From 13-1-40CM-70-15 sp964641215 (lineage in GTDB: Bacteria; Gemmatimonadota; Gemmatimonadetes; Gemmatimonadales; GWC2-71-9): a stretch of DNA of 10,509 nt. How positions within the stretch are numbered: the first letter of the stretch is position 1; the number at the start of each line of letters is the position of its first letter. The translations under genes and the position numbers were made by a program. Positions 7,154 to 10,509 of this stretch are shown piece after piece. The notes below the pieces were generated by a model. The model made no database searches. It was not told where the DNA came from and saw only the letters and a list, made by a program, of their open reading frames with translations. The stretch is from the NCBI GenBank assembly GCA_964641215.1, contig CAZXKD010000096.1, forward strand, positions 1 through 10,509. Reading direction: 5' to 3'.

Positions 7154-7618
7154 TCACGCGCGCCGGGTTTCGGCGGCAATAGCGGTCCGCAGGATCACCG
7201 CGTCTTCGACCGGACGACGGTAGTACCCCGGCCGTCGACCCACCTCCCGGAAGCCGATGCGTTGATACAGCCGCCGCGCGGCCGCGTTCGACTCCCGCAC
7301 TTCGAGATATACCATGCGCGCACCACGGTCGGCGAGGAGGGCCATGAGGGCCTCGACCAGCGCGCGCCCCACGCCGCGGCGCTGATGCGCGGGCGCCACA
7401 CCGAGGTTGAGGATCTCACCCTCGTCGGCCGCGTGGTGAGCGACGGCGTAGCCGACGACGATCTCGCCCAGCTCGGCGGTGAGAAACGGCACACCCGACG
7501 CCGCACACTCGCGAAAATCGCGCGCCGACCAGGGGTCCGAGAAGACCGCACCCTCGATCCCACAGACCGCCGCGACGTCAGCTGCCTGGGCGGGACGGAT
7601 CCGGTAGCCGGCGTCCAT
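7154..7618 (-). CDS. rimI: RimI-like ribosomal protein S18 alanine N-acetyltransferase
   Basis: 154 residues forming a single GNAT acetyltransferase domain. The acetyl-CoA loop is QRRGVGRAL (79-87). In YLEVRESNAAARRLYQRIGF (104-123), Glu106 and Tyr118 correspond to the catalytic Glu and Tyr of RimI, and the start RIRPAQAADVAAVCGIEGAVFSDPW is typical of the family. RimI acetylates the N-terminal alanine of ribosomal protein S18 in enterobacteria. Members next to tsaB are named RimI by context, but substrates in other phyla are rarely tested. The ATG at 7618 has GGGAGG six bases upstream and lies inside the end of tsaB (41-base overlap). No terminator is seen after the stop before the ssb promoter. 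Confidence 0.9.
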   Translation of the reverse strand: MDAGYRIRPAQAADVAAVCGIEGAVFSDPWSARDFRECAASGVPFLTAELGEIVVGYAVAHHAADEGEILNLGVAPAHQRRGVGRALVEALMALLADRGARMVYLEVRESNAAARRLYQRIGFREVGRRPGYYRRPVEDAVILRTAIAAETRRA

Positions 7619-8315
7619 GGCGGGCCTCCCACCTGGCCTGAGCTTCGGCGGGGCGGCCGTAGACCGGCTCGGCGGTCAGGTCGTCGATCGGCCGGGCCGC
7701 CCCCGCCCGATCGACCAGGGCGAGCAGCATCGCGGCCGCGGGAGGAAGCTGTTGCAAGGGCACGGGCGCCGCCGCCACCCAGGCCACGACGTCCTCGGCG
7801 TACCGTACCGCGCCGTCGCCCACGACGAGGTGGGGCCGCGCCGTGGCGGGGGTCACGCGGGCGAGGTCCGCCACGGTCATCACCGCCGGGGCGACGACGG
7901 TCTCCACGCGGTCGGCGTGGATGACGTAGACGGCGCCGTACACCTGCCCCCGCAGCGCGTCGAAGCAGGCGGCAACGGGCACCGCTCCGAGCCGCACGGC
8001 GGCCCCAGCGGCCGCGGCCAGCAGCGAGGGCACGGCGCGTACCTCCAGGCCCGCCTCTTGCGCGAGGCCCTTGGCCGCGGCCCAGCCGATCCGCAGTCCG
8101 GTGAAGCTCCCCGGCCCGTCGCCGAGCACGATCCCATCCAGGTCGGCGGGGCGATCCCCCACCCGGTAGAGCACGAAGTCGACCAGCCCCAGGATCTCCG
8201 CGGCGTGGCGGCGGGCGCCCGGCGCGTGGGCGCCGGCCAGCACCGTGGCGCCGGCCCCGACCGCCACGCTGGCGATATCAGTGGCCGTGTCGATGGCCAA
8301 CCAGTGGCCGCTCAC
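7578..8315 (-). CDS. tsaB: TsaB, t6A tRNA-modification partner of TsaD
   Basis: 245 residues of the ASKHA-type TsaB/YeaZ family. LAIDTATDIASVAV (6-19) is the first phosphate-loop-like strand pair, GPGSFTGLRIG (67-77) is the family signature, and FDALRGQVYGAVY (118-130) is the next conserved block. TsaB is a non-catalytic partner that dimerises with TsaD and, with TsaE, supports transfer of threonylcarbamoyl to A37 of ANN-decoding tRNAs. The C-terminal part (about 211-245) ends in an Arg/Pro-rich tail that overlaps the rimI start. The GTG at 8315 is preceded by a G-rich stretch (GGGGGG, five bases away), and an in-frame TAG at 8354-8352 rules out a much longer start. TsaD is not in the window. 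Confidence 0.95.
   Translation of the reverse strand: MSGHWLAIDTATDIASVAVGAGATVLAGAHAPGARRHAAEILGLVDFVLYRVGDRPADLDGIVLGDGPGSFTGLRIGWAAAKGLAQEAGLEVRAVPSLLAAAAGAAVRLGAVPVAACFDALRGQVYGAVYVIHADRVETVVAPAVMTVADLARVTPATARPHLVVGDGAVRYAEDVVAWVAAAPVPLQQLPPAAAMLLALVDRAGAARPIDDLTAEPVYGRPAEAQARWEARHGRRLPDPSRPGS
7625..7630 (-). promoter_or_regulatory. Ribosome binding site of rimI, inside tsaB
   Basis: GGGAGG lies six bases before the ATG at 7618. It supports the start that makes rimI overlap the tsaB end. Confidence 0.78.
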
Positions 8316-8355
8316 CAGCGCCCCCCTATTGCGGATTGAACTGCGAGCCTCCTAG

Positions 8356-8769
8356 TCACCGAGTCTCTTCCACGTCTCGTGTGTCCGGCGTGTCACTGTA
8401 GCTCAGTCGGAAGTGTCGGTCGAGCCGCGGCACCCATGGGCCGGCGCGCTCGGGCCACTCGACCAGAATGATGGCGCCCTCGCGCAGCATGTCATCGAAG
8501 CCGAGATCCTGCGCCTCGTCGGGGGAGCGGAGCCGGTAGCAGTCGACGTGAAAGACGGCGCCGCCGCCCGGCGCCGCCCCGTACTGATGGACCAGCGCGT
8601 AGGTGGGGCTGGTCGCCGGGGCGCGCGCGCCGAGGCCGCGGCAAATCGCTTGGACCAGGGTGGTTTTGCCCGTGCCCAGATCGCCCGAGAGGCCAATCAC
8701 GGCCGGCGCGCGGAGCGTCCGCCCCAGCGTCTCACCGAACCGGCTGAGCTCGTCCGCGCGCAGGCGCAT
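8356..8769 (-). CDS. tsaE: TsaE, ATPase of t6A tRNA modification
   Basis: 137 residues from the ATG at 8769, normal for TsaE/YjeE. The P-loop is GDLGTGKTT (29-37). It is followed by SPTYALVHQY (54-63), HVDCYRL (74-80), GFDDMLREGAIILVEWPER (90-108), all hallmark blocks of the family; Asp76 and Glu104 are the conserved acidic residues near the nucleotide. It hydrolyses ATP to drive cycles of the TsaB-TsaD complex. The frame is open up to 8874, but residues added there (Arg/Ser/Cys-rich) read as uvrB shadow, so the ATG matching the family N-terminus is used. It overlaps the uvrB end by 38 bases and is followed by a 40-base gap to tsaB. Confidence 0.95.
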   Translation of the reverse strand: MRLRADELSRFGETLGRTLRAPAVIGLSGDLGTGKTTLVQAICRGLGARAPATSPTYALVHQYGAAPGGGAVFHVDCYRLRSPDEAQDLGFDDMLREGAIILVEWPERAGPWVPRLDRHFRLSYSDTPDTRDVEETR

Positions 8770-10509
8770 GACGCACCGGATCCCCCTGGGCTTTGAGCTC
8801 GAGCAGCTGGTCGCGCAGCAGCGCCGCCAGCTCGAAGTCCAGCTCCTCGGCCGCGGCCCGCATCTGGGATTCAAGCACGCGGATCAGGGCCTCGCGCTCC
8901 TGGGCGTCGGCCGGCCGCGCGACGGCCTCCGTGGCGCGGCGGCCGGTGCGGGCGTCGGCCACCCGGGTGACGATGCGAATGTCCCCCACCGACTTCACGA
9001 TCGACCGCGGCGTGATGTCGTGCTCGGCGTTGTACGCCAGCTGGGTCGCCCGACGACGGTTCATCTCCTCCAGCGCCCGCTCCATCGAGCCCGTCATCCG
9101 ATCGGCATACAAGATCGCCCGGCCGTTCAGGTTGCGGGCCGCGCGGCCGACGGTCTGAATCAGCGAGCGGTCCGAGCGCAGGAAGCCCTCCTGATCGGCG
9201 TCGAGCACCGCGACGAGCGACACCTCCGGCAGGTCCAGTCCCTCGCGCAGCAGGTTGATGCCGACCAGGACGTCGAACTCCGCGAGCCGCAGGCCCCGGA
9301 TGATCTCGACGCGCTCGATGGCATCGATCTCCGAGTGCAGATAGCGCACTCGCACCCCGTGCTGCTGCAGGTAGTCAGTCAGGTCTTCCGCCATCCGTTT
9401 GGTGAGGGTGGTGACCAGCACGCGCTCGTTTTTCTTCTCCCGCAGCCGGATCTCGTTCAGTAGGTCGTCCACCTGCCCCTTCACCGGCCGCACCTCGACG
9501 TCCGGATCGATCAGGCCGGTGGGCCGAATGATCTGCTCCACCACGACGCCCTCGGACAGCCGCAGCTCCTCGTCACCGGGCGTCGCGGACACGAACAGGA
9601 TCCGCGGCACGAGCTGCATGAACTCGCCGTACTGGAGGGGGCGGTTGTCGAGGGCGGAGGGAAGCCGGAAGCCGTAGTCCACGAGCGTCTGCTTGCGGGA
9701 GCGGTCTCCCTCGTACATCGCGCCGAGCTGCGGCACGGTTTGATGCGACTCGTCAATGATGCACAGGAGGTCGGCTGGGAAGTAGTCGAGCAGGCAGGCG
9801 GGCCGCGCCCCCGGGGCCCGTCCGGTGAGGTGGCGCGAGTAGTTCTCGATGCCGGTGCAGCGCCCCACCTCGAGCAGCATGTCGACGTCGAAGTGGGTCC
9901 GGGACTCGAGGCGCTGCGCTTCGACGAGCTTGTTCTGGGCCCGCAGCTCGGCCAAGCGCTCTTTCAGCTCGGCGCGAATCGCCACGACCGCGCGCTCGAT
10001 GCGCTGGCGCTCGGTCACGAAGTGCGTCGCCGGATAGATGGCGCAGCGGGCCAGCTCGGCGATGGTGTCGCCCGTCAGCGGGTCGATCTTGGCGACGCGC
10101 TCCACCGTATCCCCCCACAGCTCGATGCGGACCGCCTGCTCGTCGTAGGCCGGGAAGATCTCGATCGTGTCCCCCCGCACGCGGAACGTCCCCCGCTCGA
10201 AGCTGGCGTCATTCCGCGTGTATTGGATCCGCACCAGGTCCGCCAGGATCGCGTCGCGCCCCTGCGGCTCGCCCGCGCGGACGGTGACCAGCAGCTGCCG
10301 GTAGAGCTCGGGGTCCCCCAGGCCGTAGATCGCCGACACGCTGGACACGATCACCACGTCGTCCCGCTCCATCAGGCTGGACGTGGCGCGCAGCCGCAAC
10401 GCCTCGATGTCGTCGTTGATGGAAGAGTCCTTGGCGATGTACGTGTCGGTGGCCGGGACGTAGGCCTCGGGCTGGTAGTAGTCGTAATAGGAGATGAAAA
10501 ACTCGACGG
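8732..10509 (-). CDS. uvrB: UvrB, excision repair helicase-like subunit (5' end outside)
   Basis: 591 residues are visible, open to the right edge with two bases of a further codon. Compared with E. coli UvrB about 85 N-terminal residues, including the Walker A motif, are missing only because the window ends. The visible part starts VEFFISYYDYYQPEAY, the tyrosine-rich beta hairpin that is inserted between DNA strands. It continues with VSAIYGLGDPE, DESH (about 252-255), SATPGD (307-312), GINLLREGLDLPEVS (416-430), QTVGRAARN (451-459) and the C-terminal UVR helix pair (about 540-571, LIRVLESQMRAAAEELDFEL) that contacts UvrC. It verifies lesions delivered by UvrA and recruits UvrC. The last codons (tail rich in Arg/Pro/Ala) overlap tsaE. 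A TTG at 10399 is an internal leucine codon, not the start. Confidence 0.97.
   Translation of the reverse strand, partial: VEFFISYYDYYQPEAYVPATDTYIAKDSSINDDIEALRLRATSSLMERDDVVIVSSVSAIYGLGDPELYRQLLVTVRAGEPQGRDAILADLVRIQYTRNDASFERGTFRVRGDTIEIFPAYDEQAVRIELWGDTVERVAKIDPLTGDTIAELARCAIYPATHFVTERQRIERAVVAIRAELKERLAELRAQNKLVEAQRLESRTHFDVDMLLEVGRCTGIENYSRHLTGRAPGARPACLLDYFPADLLCIIDESHQTVPQLGAMYEGDRSRKQTLVDYGFRLPSALDNRPLQYGEFMQLVPRILFVSATPGDEELRLSEGVVVEQIIRPTGLIDPDVEVRPVKGQVDDLLNEIRLREKKNERVLVTTLTKRMAEDLTDYLQQHGVRVRYLHSEIDAIERVEIIRGLRLAEFDVLVGINLLREGLDLPEVSLVAVLDADQEGFLRSDRSLIQTVGRAARNLNGRAILYADRMTGSMERALEEMNRRRATQLAYNAEHDITPRSIVKSVGDIRIVTRVADARTGRRATEAVARPADAQEREALIRVLESQMRAAAEELDFELAALLRDQLLELKAQGDPVRHAPARGRAQPVR

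Noticed and set aside
8316..8350. GTTCAATCC, similar to a tRNA T-loop
   Set aside because: The flanking bases do not form a T-stem and no acceptor or anticodon arm is present in the 40-base gap.

Overview
The window comes from a strongly GC-rich bacterium with an outer membrane, since it carries a Tol system. All 13 recognisable genes lie on the minus strand, so transcription runs from right to left, and no stretch over 300 bases lacks a gene. The longest non-coding stretch is about 98 bases, upstream of ssb. Half of the visible start codons are GTG (6 of 12), and neighbouring genes often overlap by a few bases. Gemmatimonadota is my best guess at the phylum, from the GC content, the Asp/Thr-rich secreted proteins (AQDTT-type mature N-termini) and the gene mix. 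That is an impression, not a placement.

Right part (10509 to 7154): uvrB (5' end outside the window), tsaE, tsaB and rimI. UvrB is the damage-verification subunit of nucleotide excision repair. TsaE and TsaB are partners of TsaD, which is not in the window, in making the t6A modification of tRNA. RimI is a GNAT acetyltransferase commonly found beside tsaB. tsaE overlaps the uvrB end by 38 bases and rimI overlaps the tsaB end by 41 bases, so the block looks translationally coupled.

Middle (7153 to 3180): an unusually clear sigma-70-type promoter (TTGACA, 17 bases, TATACT) lies in the rimI-ssb gap. It is followed by ssb, a secreted LysM-domain protein, a HemX/CcsA-like membrane protein and hemA (glutamyl-tRNA reductase, the first step of C5 heme synthesis). 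A 12-bp hairpin sits in the short gap between the LysM gene and hemX.

Left part (3183 to 1): a GalE-like NAD-dependent sugar epimerase, then tolQ, tolR, tolA and the first 121 codons of tolB, which leaves the window at its left edge. TolQ-TolR form the proton-driven motor, TolA is the periplasm-spanning arm and TolB the periplasmic partner. Spacing from ssb to tolB is so tight (41, 12 and 3 bases between genes, otherwise overlaps) that the ssb promoter could drive at least nine genes for replication, envelope and heme functions.

I found no mobile element, CRISPR array, RNA gene or unknown defence-like system. The region is housekeeping in character; the points of interest are operon architecture, the hairpin, slippage-prone repeats and the uncharacterised LysM protein.
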